Below are positions 42,564-51,046 of a DNA stretch of 64,000 nucleotides, one piece after another. The first letter of the stretch is position 1. Every line of letters starts with the position of its first letter. The position numbers and the translations under genes were made by a program. This DNA comes from Pyrobaculum islandicum DSM 4184 (GTDB taxonomy: Archaea; Thermoproteota; Thermoprotei; Thermoproteales; Thermoproteaceae), in assembly GCF_000015205.1 (NCBI RefSeq), contig NC_008701.1, forward strand, positions 1,181,436 to 1,245,435, given 5' to 3'. The notes beneath the pieces are model-generated. The model saw only the letters and a list, made by a program, of their open reading frames with translations, had not been told where the DNA came from and made no database searches.

Positions 42564-43483
42564 GTCTGTACTACTTCAGGAAGGTAATACAACTCTAGCC
42601 CGCCTCCAGAAGCCCTCTTTAGATTTACATAACATATTGGACATAGTAAAACAACACGCTTTGATAAACGGGAGAGCTCTCTCACTCTTGTCTCGGCAAC
42701 CTTCCGCGCGACATCTGGAAAGAGAGATTCGACGGGCCCCCCACAACACTGGGCGGTCTCTCTCCCAGTCACAAAGGGATCCTCCACCGGCTCTCCAGCC
42801 GCCAGCAGCTTTCGCACGGCGTCGTATCTGCCGAGAAATCTCGCATATAGACAGGAGTCGTGTATGGCAAATCCCTTCAGTGTAACTCCGCCTGGCTTTA
42901 TCAGGTCGAGATAGCTTACAACCTCTATGTCAAACCCATCTACATACTTGGGGTATATCTTCTCAAGGACGTAATGGGTGTGGGGGTCTACCGTGATTAT
43001 CCTCTTTATGCCGCGTTCTTTAAAAAACAACGCGACCCTCCTAGCGTATGCGGCGAAGTCGTCAACAAGGCCAAGCTCATATAGGAGGGCCCCCGAATAT
43101 ATCTCTCTATCAAGCAGTCTAAACTCCACGCCACTTTTCCTCAGTAGACCGTAGATTCTCTTTAACACCTCGTCAGCTCGTCCCACCTCAGCTCTATCTG
43201 GCTTAAGCAAAACCCCGCCAAAGGTCTTGGCCGCAATAGCCGCAAGAGAACTCCTCAGCCCACCCCTAGTCGCGCCGTATTTCTCAAGGCTCTCCACAGC
43301 CTTCTCAATTACAGGAGCCAAGTGGTACATACATGAGGTGTAGAGAGCCGTAGAAGAATTCGCGCTTTCAAGACCCCTCTTCCAACTCTCACAAAGCCCC
43401 TCGTCGATGGGAAAAGGAAGCCAAGACTTGTTTAAAGAATCAACTACGATGTCGCGGAGCTTAGATATCCACTCGATACTCAT
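42560..43483 (-). CDS. CCG-domain protein (LutA/GlcF C-terminal type)
   Basis: 307 residues. The second CCG signature is intact (HDSCLYARFLGR...ETAQCCGGPVESLFPDVA...LCPICYVNL). The first is partial (YTSCMYHLAP), as is common in these proteins. It resembles the heterodisulfide-reductase-like subunit that ends glycolate and lactate dehydrogenases. I start at ATG 43483 (MSIEWISKL): the TTG six bases earlier is less good, and TTATAAAT at 43507-43514 is ~26 nt before the ATG on the minus strand. First gene of the CCG-ferredoxin-glcD operon. Confidence 0.88.
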   Translation of the reverse strand: MSIEWISKLRDIVVDSLNKSWLPFPIDEGLCESWKRGLESANSSTALYTSCMYHLAPVIEKAVESLEKYGATRGGLRSSLAAIAAKTFGGVLLKPDRAEVGRADEVLKRIYGLLRKSGVEFRLLDREIYSGALLYELGLVDDFAAYARRVALFFKERGIKRIITVDPHTHYVLEKIYPKYVDGFDIEVVSYLDLIKPGGVTLKGFAIHDSCLYARFLGRYDAVRKLLAAGEPVEDPFVTGRETAQCCGGPVESLFPDVARKVAETRVRELSRLSKRVVLLCPICYVNLKRASGGGLELYYLPEVVQT

Positions 43484-43750
43484 TACCAAATTTGTTTTAA
43501 AGTACTTATAAATCTCATATATTGATTAATATATATGTAGATAAATATCTATGTCCAGCATAATGTAGGAGTTTATCAATGATTTTTTGATGTAAAATAA
43601 ATAATATAGCATATGTTAAAATAAAAATATATTCATATTTTGTAACTTGTTCATAAAGATGTAGAAAAATAGCTCTTATACACATTTAAATGATAACATT
43701 TCCTATATTTAAATGCAAAATTTAAAATTATAGATAAGTATAGTATTTTC
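43484..43750. promoter_or_regulatory. AT-rich divergent control region of the lactate/glycolate island
   Basis: 267 bp, about 80% A+T by eye in a ~50-55% GC neighbourhood. It has repeats such as ATATTGATTAATATATAT (near 43520), two ACATTTAAATG/TATTTAAATG copies (near 43684 and 43711) and several TATA-like runs. TTTAAAATTATAG near 43722-43734 fits ATG 43751, and TTATAAAT at 43507 fits the minus gene. It is far larger than the other divergent spacers in this window, so regulated binding by a repressor or activator is likely. Confidence 0.5.
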
Positions 43751-45337
43751 ATGATATATACACAACCTAAACTCTTCTGGGGTGACCCAGTGTTAACTAT
43801 TATCATAGACATAACGCCAATTGTAGTTCTTTTCATATTATTGGCTGGCCTAAAGTTATCGGCATGGAAAGCGACTTTGATATCTTCCATCTTCACATTA
43901 CTACTTGCCTTCTTGGTGGGTGCGCCTCCGGATCAAACTATGTATGCATGGCTTATAGGTGCTTTATTTGGTTTATGGAGTATTTCGTGGTTGATCTTTT
44001 GGGGTATCACTTGGTTTAATACCTGGCGTCTCACAGGTCATCTTGACGCATTTACCTCCTGGCTGTTGAGGAATATTGTAAATGATATCAGAGTACTTTC
44101 TCTCGCTCTTGCATGGGCTCTCGGAGCATTGATAGAAGGTTTGATAGGGTTTGGCACTCCCTGGGCTTATATTGTCCCTATGTTAATCTCGCTAGGGCTG
44201 CCAAGTCTCAGGGCGATAACAGTAGTCGCCGTGGCCAATACCGCGCCTGTTTCATATGGCGCATTTGGGTTACCTATAATAACTATAGCTGGAGTTACCG
44301 GGCTTCCCTTGATGTTTATGTCTTCGGTGGCGGCGCATATAGTCGCCGTACTTTCTTTCTTTATTACATTTATATTACTGTACGTAGTAGACGGCTGGAG
44401 AGGTATTAGGGAAGTGTGGCCATTTGGGCTTGTTGGAGCTTTCGGCTATGTCATTGGACAATATACAACAGCTGTATATATGGGACCTTATCTTGCGGAT
44501 GTAATCGGCTCCATTCTCTCCTTTATTTTTATAATAGCATTTTCAAAAATATGGAAGCCAAAAAATATTATTAAACCAACAACTATTAAAATAAATAATA
44601 TTCAAGATAAAGGTATAGTCTTAAAGGCCTGGATTTCTCTAGTGGTATTTATAGCTGTAATGGGGCTATGGAACTCTCCCATATCGCCCATGAAGCTTAA
44701 TCTCGCTACATTTTCTGTATCAGCATATTCAGAAGTGTTAGAGAAGAAAGTCTCTGTATCTTATACATTTAACCTTCTCGCCACAGGAACTTCTGCATTA
44801 GTAGCGTGGCTCATCACTATTCCAATTATGGGCGCTAATAGGGAGGTTGTGGCTAAGGCTCTAAGAACCACTCTCTCACAGACATGGGGTGCTGTGTTGA
44901 CAGGCATATTTGTAATAAGCCTAGCATTTGTTTTCAACTTCAGTGGAATGGCGTACAGTCTTGCCTATTTAGCCTCGGGCCTCGGTATCTGGTTTATCTT
45001 TATATCTCCATTTCTAGGATGGCTCGGGGCTGCGTTAACCGGAAGTAACACTTCGTCCAACGCATTATTTGGGCCGTTCCAAGCAGCCATGGGAACTTTG
45101 CTTGGACTACCCCAAGGTCTTCTCCCAGGCTTACAGACTATCGGTGGTGAATTAGGCAAGCCGGTGGCTCCACAGACAGTCTCAGCTGGCGTATCTACCA
45201 CAGAATATGTTAGAAGAGAAGGCGAGGTGATTAGGAATAACCTAAAATACTCCATAGGACTAGTGTTTCTCTTGCTATTAATCGGCATAGCCTATCTGAC
45301 TCTCTACCCCTATCCATTTATTCTACATGGCAAGTAA
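43751..45337 (+). CDS. lctP: L-lactate/glycolate permease (LctP family)
   Basis: 528 residues, about 13 hydrophobic helices. LctP landmarks: GFGTPWAYIVPMLISLGLP (GFGxP), VANTAPVSYGAFGLPI, GANREVVAKALRTTLSQTWG, and TGSNTSSNALFGPFQ. Members import lactate or glycolate with protons. It is 24 bp from the second LutB-like gene, so probably co-transcribed with it. Confidence 0.93.
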   Translation: MIYTQPKLFWGDPVLTIIIDITPIVVLFILLAGLKLSAWKATLISSIFTLLLAFLVGAPPDQTMYAWLIGALFGLWSISWLIFWGITWFNTWRLTGHLDAFTSWLLRNIVNDIRVLSLALAWALGALIEGLIGFGTPWAYIVPMLISLGLPSLRAITVVAVANTAPVSYGAFGLPIITIAGVTGLPLMFMSSVAAHIVAVLSFFITFILLYVVDGWRGIREVWPFGLVGAFGYVIGQYTTAVYMGPYLADVIGSILSFIFIIAFSKIWKPKNIIKPTTIKINNIQDKGIVLKAWISLVVFIAVMGLWNSPISPMKLNLATFSVSAYSEVLEKKVSVSYTFNLLATGTSALVAWLITIPIMGANREVVAKALRTTLSQTWGAVLTGIFVISLAFVFNFSGMAYSLAYLASGLGIWFIFISPFLGWLGAALTGSNTSSNALFGPFQAAMGTLLGLPQGLLPGLQTIGGELGKPVAPQTVSAGVSTTEYVRREGEVIRNNLKYSIGLVFLLLLIGIAYLTLYPYPFILHGK

Positions 45338-45361
45338 TTCGGCATTTTCTAAGGCCTAGTT

Positions 45362-46522
45362 ATGAGTTGGGAATTAGCTATAGAACGCGCAGTAAACTAC
45401 ATGGTGCCAAGAGCGTATGCTGTATTGTCTAGGTACAGACACTTAGATGAATTGCGCAAAGAAGTTAGGAGGGTTAGGGAGGAGGTGGTGAGGAATTTAG
45501 ATCGTTATGTTGAAGAGTTTGGGAAGTCTGTGGAGAGGGTGGGCGGTAGGTTTTATCTAGCGGAGACGGCGGAGGAGGCGCGAGAGACTGTGGTAAAGAT
45601 AGTGGGGAGGGGGAAGGTTGTGGTGTTGGGCAAGAACAACGTGGCGATAGAGACTAGGCTTAGAAAACGGCTTGAGGAGGAGGGCAACGAAGTCTGGGAG
45701 ACAGACCTCGGCGAGTTCCTAGTCCAACTCAGCGACGGCGAGCCAAGCCACATAATAGTACCCGCTATTCATCTAACGAGGGAGAAAGTTGCCCAACTTT
45801 TAAAAGAGAAATTGGGGGTTGATGTACCACCTGATCCTGTTGCTATAGCTCAGAAAGTTAGGGAGTTTCTTCGTGAGAAATTTACTAAGGCGCATGTAGG
45901 GATTACTGGTGCTAACGCTCTTGCTGCTGATACAGGCGCTGTATTTCTAGTCGAAAACGAGGGGAACATTCGGATTACTACTTCTCTTCCGCCTGTCCAC
46001 ATTGTCTACGACGGCGTAGAGAAAATCCTACCTACTATGATACACGCATTTATGGCAATTAATGTACAGGCGGCATATGCCGGTTTGTATCCGCCTACCT
46101 TTGTAAATATCACCGCAGGCCCCAGCTCTACCGCTGATATAGAGTTTTACAGAGTTTCTCCTGCCCAAGGCCCTAGGGAGTTTCACGTGGTGCTTGTGGA
46201 TAACGGCCGTAGGAGGGCTGCCCGCGACCCTGTCCTCTGGGAGGCCCTCCTCTGTATTAGATGTGGGAGGTGTCATTTCCACTGTCCAATATATCGTGTT
46301 TTAGATGGGAAATTCGGCGTACCCCCTTACACAGGCCCCATGGGCGTAATGTGGACTGCCATAACACGCGGCATAGAAGAGGCAGGCCCCCACGCCCTAA
46401 AATGCGCCCACGCGGGAAATTGTAAAGAAGTATGCCCCATGGAAATAGACATACCCAAGATAATACAAGAAATAAAGATGAGATATATGAAACAGATAGG
46501 GGTCTCGTCTCAGTACAAGTGA
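45362..46522 (+). CDS. LutB-like iron-sulfur protein with LUD domain, paralog 2
   Basis: 386 residues, same architecture as paralog 1: LUD domain then CIRCGRCHFHCP and CAHAGNCKEVCP. DNA is identical to paralog 1 over 45460-45753 and 46160-46485, but the middle third differs (codon usage more AT-rich here; SHIIVPAIHLTREKVAQLL versus SHIIAPAIHMTREVAAELL). It follows lctP, suggesting a permease-dehydrogenase unit. Its last codons lie over the 3' end of a decayed ABC gene on the other strand. Confidence 0.85.
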   Translation: MSWELAIERAVNYMVPRAYAVLSRYRHLDELRKEVRRVREEVVRNLDRYVEEFGKSVERVGGRFYLAETAEEARETVVKIVGRGKVVVLGKNNVAIETRLRKRLEEEGNEVWETDLGEFLVQLSDGEPSHIIVPAIHLTREKVAQLLKEKLGVDVPPDPVAIAQKVREFLREKFTKAHVGITGANALAADTGAVFLVENEGNIRITTSLPPVHIVYDGVEKILPTMIHAFMAINVQAAYAGLYPPTFVNITAGPSSTADIEFYRVSPAQGPREFHVVLVDNGRRRAARDPVLWEALLCIRCGRCHFHCPIYRVLDGKFGVPPYTGPMGVMWTAITRGIEEAGPHALKCAHAGNCKEVCPMEIDIPKIIQEIKMRYMKQIGVSSQYK

Positions 46523-46860
46523 CATGCTACGTAATGTCCACTTTTTACCTCTTTTAACTTAGGCTCTTCTCTATTGCATTTTCCCTTTATTACGTATGGG
46601 CAACGTGGGTGGAAGCGGCAGCCAGGTGGCGGATTTATGAGGTTCGGTATTGTGCCGGGTAGGCTCAAGTTTCTCTTGTGGATTTATTGGGTTTATCACC
46701 GCTTTTAATAAACCTTTGGTGTAGGGATGTTGGGGATTTTCAAAAAGCCCATAGACATGGCCCCTTCTACCTGTCATATGTTACAATAACTCTATCGGCG
46801 AACTCGGCCGAGGATCACATGTTGTGCCCTAAGGATTTATAAATATGCCAAACTCGTCCC
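46510..46860 (-). pseudogene. C-terminal remnant of an oligopeptide ABC transporter ATPase (OppD/DppD)
   Basis: Minus strand: AEFADRVIVTYDR, a stop, then LFENPQHPYTKGLLKAV...NPQEKLEP. A frameshift follows, then GTIPNLINPPPGCRFHPRCP and EVKSGHYVACHLY to a TGA at 46510. The LFENPQHPYTKGLL and CRFHPRCP motifs are diagnostic of the DppD/OppD C-terminus. Walker motifs are gone. No other opp genes remain in the window. Confidence 0.85.
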
Positions 46861-46957
46861 CAAGATGATTAAACTGCCGAGGCTGTTTATACAGCCGCAA
46901 GTCTTAGAGAGAGGTTTAGACGTAGACTAACATGAATTATTATGTTGTGTAGAGAGT
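46861..46957. other. Short spacer
   Basis: No feature supported between the ABC relic and the coxG-like gene. Confidence 0.3.
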
Positions 46958-47398
46958 CTATTGGGACAGATACTTAGCGAAATTTTTCGCAGCGTCTTCT
47001 GCCATTTTTCTCAACGCGTTTTTTACTACAGTGGGCGCTAGAGACGCCACGAGCCCCCTCGCCGCCCCCTCAAACCGCCATTTAACTAGAGATTTGCCGT
47101 CTCCGCTTGGCTCAACATCTACGCTTATTTTAAAATCCGCCGCCGTCTGCATACCCTCTGCCCTCCCCACCACGACTACTCTGTCGTCCCTCACCTCGGC
47201 GTATTTAAACCTCGCCGTCATTCTTCCAGAGAGGTGGCCGAACTTTACCGTGACCTCGCCGATATATTCATCGCTGGACTCTCTCACGCCGCCTACGCCA
47301 GGTATGAGACGGGCCACAGCTGCCGGATTTTTCAACAATTTTACCACCTCCTCCGGGGGTTTATCCACTATAAACTCGCCGGATTCAGCCACCTGCAT
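46958..47398 (-). CDS. CoxG-like SRPBCC protein
   Basis: 146 residues from ATG 47398: SGEFIVDKPPEEVVKLLKNP, then ARLIPGVGGVRESSDEY and GEVTVKFGHLSG. This is the START/SRPBCC fold of the CO-dehydrogenase accessory protein CoxG family. In archaea such proteins are often found without a CO dehydrogenase; no cox structural genes are here, so a lipid- or cofactor-binding role is as likely. The longest frame adds 38 unconserved residues that would cross the shared promoter. Confidence 0.85.
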   Translation of the reverse strand: MQVAESGEFIVDKPPEEVVKLLKNPAAVARLIPGVGGVRESSDEYIGEVTVKFGHLSGRMTARFKYAEVRDDRVVVVGRAEGMQTAADFKISVDVEPSGDGKSLVKWRFEGAARGLVASLAPTVVKNALRKMAEDAAKNFAKYLSQ

Positions 47399-47417
47399 AT
47401 TGCTATGAGACACTTGG

Positions 47418-47426
47418 TTTATATAG
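47418..47426. promoter_or_regulatory. Single TATA shared by coxG-like and Cas4-like genes
   Basis: TTTATATAG lies exactly midway between ATG 47398 (minus) and GTG 47445 (plus), 47 nt apart, centred ~23 nt from each. Confidence 0.65.
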
Positions 47427-47444
47427 ATGATTTCACGCCTCTCT

Positions 47445-48230
47445 GTGAGTGAGATATTACGTAGACTATTGAGAAGGGGCGCATATAACATTTTTGAAAA
47501 ACTTCTTGGCATTGAGAGGGAGAAACATGGGCTGCGGTATGTGCCTGCCGACGCAGTGGGCTACGCAGTTGTATGTCCGCGCTACGCGGCGATGTACGCC
47601 GCAGAGAGGGAGGTGGCGGTTTTTGCCAGGGCGCTTATCGATAGGGTGAGATACGCCGAGGAGCTCAAAATAGTAGACCCGTCGGTTTTAAAATCGACAA
47701 TACGTAAAGCTCTAAGGGGAGACAGAAAGGCTGCCGAATCTCTGCTAGAGGTGGGGCGCGGCCTCACGCCGAAGGATATTGAGAGGATCTTCCCGTCTTT
47801 AAGACAGGAGTTTGAGAGATATAGAAAAGCCGCCAGGGGGCCCCCGCCGGAGGGATTTGGCGAGGAGACTTACTACTTCTACAATTACGCAGAGCCACTT
47901 CCATACGCCGGATTTTCAGACATATGGGGAAGCTACGTAGTATACATTGTCGCAGGTATCGCCAGCGACTACGTCTACGTTTTTAAATACGTCAGGGGGC
48001 TTGACTATAGCATTGCTAGATCTATGGCGGCCGCAGAGGGGGACGTGGCGGCAAAAATCTGGCAGAGGCCGAGGGTAAAAATCCACATTCAGAAGCCGGA
48101 GAAGACGCCAAAAATTACCTACGTCGATCCGCACGACCCCGAGCCGCATTACAAGGCGTTCCAGAGAGGCGAGCCAAGGGCAGGCCCCCTATGTCATAGA
48201 TGTCCATATAAAGACTTGTGTACACTCTAG
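47445..48230 (+). CDS. Cas4-like iron-sulfur protein with degenerate nuclease core
   Basis: 261 residues. One N-terminal Cys in VVCPRYAAM and a C-terminal CHRCPYKDLC (CxxCxxxxxC) match the four-Cys Fe-S cage of Cas4/AddB-type nucleases. The PD-(D/E)XK core is doubtful: a candidate Asp is in YAGFSDIWG, but the ExK strand reads YVYVFKYV, with no acid before the Lys. It may be a nuclease-dead DNA-binding relative. No other cas gene or CRISPR array is present. Start GTG 47445 by promoter geometry; ATG 47427 lies next to the TATA itself. Confidence 0.6.
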   Translation: MSEILRRLLRRGAYNIFEKLLGIEREKHGLRYVPADAVGYAVVCPRYAAMYAAEREVAVFARALIDRVRYAEELKIVDPSVLKSTIRKALRGDRKAAESLLEVGRGLTPKDIERIFPSLRQEFERYRKAARGPPPEGFGEETYYFYNYAEPLPYAGFSDIWGSYVVYIVAGIASDYVYVFKYVRGLDYSIARSMAAAEGDVAAKIWQRPRVKIHIQKPEKTPKITYVDPHDPEPHYKAFQRGEPRAGPLCHRCPYKDLCTL

Positions 48231-48232
48231 GC

Positions 48233-48284
48233 GTGATGAATCGGTTCTATCCAGAGAGGTGAAGAGTGCCGAGTTCGCTGAACG
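48233..48284 (+). ncRNA. C/D box sRNA candidate 2
   Basis: Directly after the Cas4-like stop: box C GTGATGA, an ~11-nt guide, a weak D' (CCAGA region), box C' GTGAAGA, a 12-nt guide (GTGCCGAGTTCG), box D CTGA. The C' form is the same as in the stronger candidate at 59463. There is no terminal stem and no separate TATA; such RNAs often sit at 3' ends of genes in this genus. Confidence 0.4.
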
Positions 48285-48331
48285 AGAAATAGTTTCTGGT
48301 AAAACTTAAAAATCTATACAATTCTTTATAC

Positions 48332-49924
48332 ATGCCGGATCCAAACCCGCTTCTGCCTGTAAGCGCGCTGGGCGTGTATTTCCACGGCGTGTTTATATCG
48401 CTGACTTTCGGCCTGCCGGTGGCGATCGGCGTAATGCTCTGGAAGTGGTGGAGGACCGGCGACAGAGACTACTACAGGGCAGCTCGCTTGATGACCGCCG
48501 TCCTCGGCGTAAACTTCGCCCTCGGCGCCATTACGGGTACCCTAGTGGAGTTTGGGCTTGTCCAGATTTGGCCTGGCGTCAACCTAGCGATAGCTACCTT
48601 CGCCTTCGCCCCCCTAGCTCTTGAGCTGATAGCCTTCGCCAACGAGATAGCCTTCCTGATCCTGTTTATAGTCACCTTGGGCAGGGTAAGGCCGCCGGTC
48701 AGCATGGCCATCCTCGCCCTGTATGCGGCCTTCGCCTACTTCTCCGGCGTGTTAATCACAGCTGTGAACAGCTGGATGCAGGCGCCCTGGGGCACCGGCC
48801 CAGTGGCTAAGGCACTGTATCCCTTCATGCCGGAGTACGGCCCCACCGCCGTGGACGTGCCCAAGCTGGTGGCCGTGAAGCTCGCTGCCGTGGTCACAGG
48901 CCAGCCCATCTCGCTTATAGTTGAGAAGCCCGGCGTGGCTAAGGAGGTGGGCATAGTGCTCAAGGACCCGATGGTGGCTATGTACAGCCCATACGCCCTT
49001 GCATCAGTTTTCCACAACATCCTGGCGGCGATTTTGATCGGCATGGCGGTGGCGACGGCCGGCTGGGCCTATAGATACTTCAAGACTGGGGACGCCAAGT
49101 ACTTGAAGATAGTGAAGCCGCTCGCCGGGGCCTTCGCCGTGTTGTTCGTGATCCAGGCTCCGATCGTGGCCCACTTCATGGGCGAGATGGTGGTGGAGTA
49201 CAACCCCACCAAATTCGCGCTTATGGAGGGCGCCGAGAAGACCTTCACCAACCCCATCCTCGGGCTGGTCGCGTACGGCGACCCCAACAAGCCCATCGTG
49301 GGCTTCGACCAGTTTAAACAGGCGTGTCTCAGCCACGGCAACAAGACTGTGGGCGATCTAGCCAAAGCGCTCGGCCTACCCTCGACGCTGCAGTTGGCGG
49401 GCAAGTCCATCGACCTATCCGGAGTCGCCTCCGTCAAGCTGGCCGACCTGTGCCTCGCCGACGTCCAGAGGGCCGAGGCCTACATGCCGCTAATCCACGC
49501 CACGTACTACACAAAGGTGGCCTTCGCCATCATAGGCGGTTTGGCGGCCGCCGTCCTCTTCTTCTACTTCTACAGAGTGCCGGGTCTCTCCGCCATAGCC
49601 ACAGCCATCGCCAAGTTGCTTGGAGACGAGAGGAGGAGGGTGTTTATACTGGCCCTCCTGCTGGTCCTCGGCACTGTCATCCCGGCTGTGGCTGGGTGGG
49701 CGGTTAGAGAGATCGGCCGCAAGCCCTGGACGGTATACGGCCTGCTCTATCCGTCTGAGTTGGTGACGCCGGTGCCCTACGCCACAAGCCCCGGCTTCTT
49801 GGCCGTGCTATATCTAATTATCCTCGCTGTGAACCTTGGCGGCTTGTACGCCATGTATCTGGTGGCCACTAGGGAGTACAAGTTCCTAGAACTTCTGAAG
49901 AGAGGCGTCGGACAGAGCCCATGA
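48332..49924 (+). CDS. cydA: Cytochrome bd-type quinol oxidase, CydA-like subunit
   Basis: 530 residues, about ten helices. Early His18 in VYFHGVF (heme ligand position), the paired glutamates in LALELIAFANEIAF, a later His in SVFHNIL, and a GRxPW motif in REIGRKPWTVYG, the quinol-loop end signature. Accepts electrons from menaquinol and reduces oxygen. The partner is a second CydA-like protein rather than a normal CydB, the CydAA' form described for some archaea. A TATA (CTTAAAAATC, about 48306) lies ~23 nt before ATG 48332. Confidence 0.85.
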   Translation: MPDPNPLLPVSALGVYFHGVFISLTFGLPVAIGVMLWKWWRTGDRDYYRAARLMTAVLGVNFALGAITGTLVEFGLVQIWPGVNLAIATFAFAPLALELIAFANEIAFLILFIVTLGRVRPPVSMAILALYAAFAYFSGVLITAVNSWMQAPWGTGPVAKALYPFMPEYGPTAVDVPKLVAVKLAAVVTGQPISLIVEKPGVAKEVGIVLKDPMVAMYSPYALASVFHNILAAILIGMAVATAGWAYRYFKTGDAKYLKIVKPLAGAFAVLFVIQAPIVAHFMGEMVVEYNPTKFALMEGAEKTFTNPILGLVAYGDPNKPIVGFDQFKQACLSHGNKTVGDLAKALGLPSTLQLAGKSIDLSGVASVKLADLCLADVQRAEAYMPLIHATYYTKVAFAIIGGLAAAVLFFYFYRVPGLSAIATAIAKLLGDERRRVFILALLLVLGTVIPAVAGWAVREIGRKPWTVYGLLYPSELVTPVPYATSPGFLAVLYLIILAVNLGGLYAMYLVATREYKFLELLKRGVGQSP

Positions 49925-51024
49925 ACGAGGCGGTATTTGTCGGGTTCGTAGGGCTGGGGCTGTCCGTCACGCTACATATAATCTTCACCGCGATGACGCT
50001 TGGCGCCGGCCTAATCGCGGCTCTGTACAGGTGGATCGCGTATAAGAACAACGACGTGTGGGCCGAGTTGTTCGCCAGGAAGGCCTTCAAGGTGCTCATA
50101 GTGTCTGAGCTATTCAGCGGCGTGTGGGGCACCATAATTACGGTCTTCCTCGCCGGCTTCTTCACTGCCGTCACCACTCTGGCCACAAACACGCTGTTTA
50201 TACCCATCTCCATAGCGATAGCGTCTATAATGGTGAGGATACCCGCCATCGCCATCAGCTGGTACACATGGGGCAAGATATCCCCTAGGGCCCACTCCAT
50301 CGTCATGTGGATAATGGCCCTATCCGGCTTCGGCATTCCCTTCGGCTTCCGCGCCATATTCGCCGAGATCAACCATCCACAGGCCATCGGCTACTACCTC
50401 CAGACAGGGGCTAACCCCGGCTGGATGGCCTACGGCAACCCGCTCTTCTGGACGCTCTACCTACATACGGTGGCCGCCGTCATATCAACCGGAGGCTTCG
50501 TGGTGGCTAGCCTCATGGCGCTTGAGAAAGACCCCCGCGGCGTGAGGGTCGGCCTCACATTCGGCTTCGGCCTGCTCACAGCCCAGCTCCTATTCGGGCC
50601 ACTGTATTGGCATTCTCTCGGCGTCTACTCGCCACTCCTCTACCAAGCGGTCAACTCCACCTTCCTGCCCATATTCGCCGTGAAGCTGGCCGCTGTGGTC
50701 GCCCTACTGGCGCTGGGATACACGGCGCTTAGGGCGGCTAAGGCCGGCTCCATCGCGCCACATGTGAAGTTCCTCGGCCCCCTAGCCCTCTTCGTGGTTG
50801 CGCTTGGCGAGATACTCAACGACGGCGCCCGCTACCCCAACCTCGTGATCGTGGGCGACAAGGGCCTCCCCGCCGACCTCTTCGCCAACTTCTACATGGA
50901 CATCCCGATGCCCGCCGTCAACATGATACTGGCGTTTCTAGTTCTGTCAATAGTGGTGTTCACCACCGCCGCCTTCTACGCCCTATATAGGAAGTTCCTC
51001 GCTGAGGTGCCGGAGACTGAGTAA
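49921..51024 (+). CDS. Second CydA-like subunit (CydA'-type)
   Basis: 367 residues, about nine helices, overlapping the stop of cydA by 4 nt. Helix 1 ([22 protein letters not shown]) and the following [20 protein letters not shown] line up with CydA helices 1-2 rather than with CydB, and there is no GRxPW motif. Heme-ligand equivalents beyond the first His are not obvious, as expected for CydA'. Together the pair would form a heterodimer of related subunits. Confidence 0.7.
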   Translation: MNEAVFVGFVGLGLSVTLHIIFTAMTLGAGLIAALYRWIAYKNNDVWAELFARKAFKVLIVSELFSGVWGTIITVFLAGFFTAVTTLATNTLFIPISIAIASIMVRIPAIAISWYTWGKISPRAHSIVMWIMALSGFGIPFGFRAIFAEINHPQAIGYYLQTGANPGWMAYGNPLFWTLYLHTVAAVISTGGFVVASLMALEKDPRGVRVGLTFGFGLLTAQLLFGPLYWHSLGVYSPLLYQAVNSTFLPIFAVKLAAVVALLALGYTALRAAKAGSIAPHVKFLGPLALFVVALGEILNDGARYPNLVIVGDKGLPADLFANFYMDIPMPAVNMILAFLVLSIVVFTTAAFYALYRKFLAEVPETE

Positions 51025-51046
51025 TTTTAAACTCGTCTATTTTTTC

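Noticed and set aside
49004-49707. Long alternative frames on both strands within cydA.
   Set aside because: Shadows of a GC-rich membrane-protein gene.
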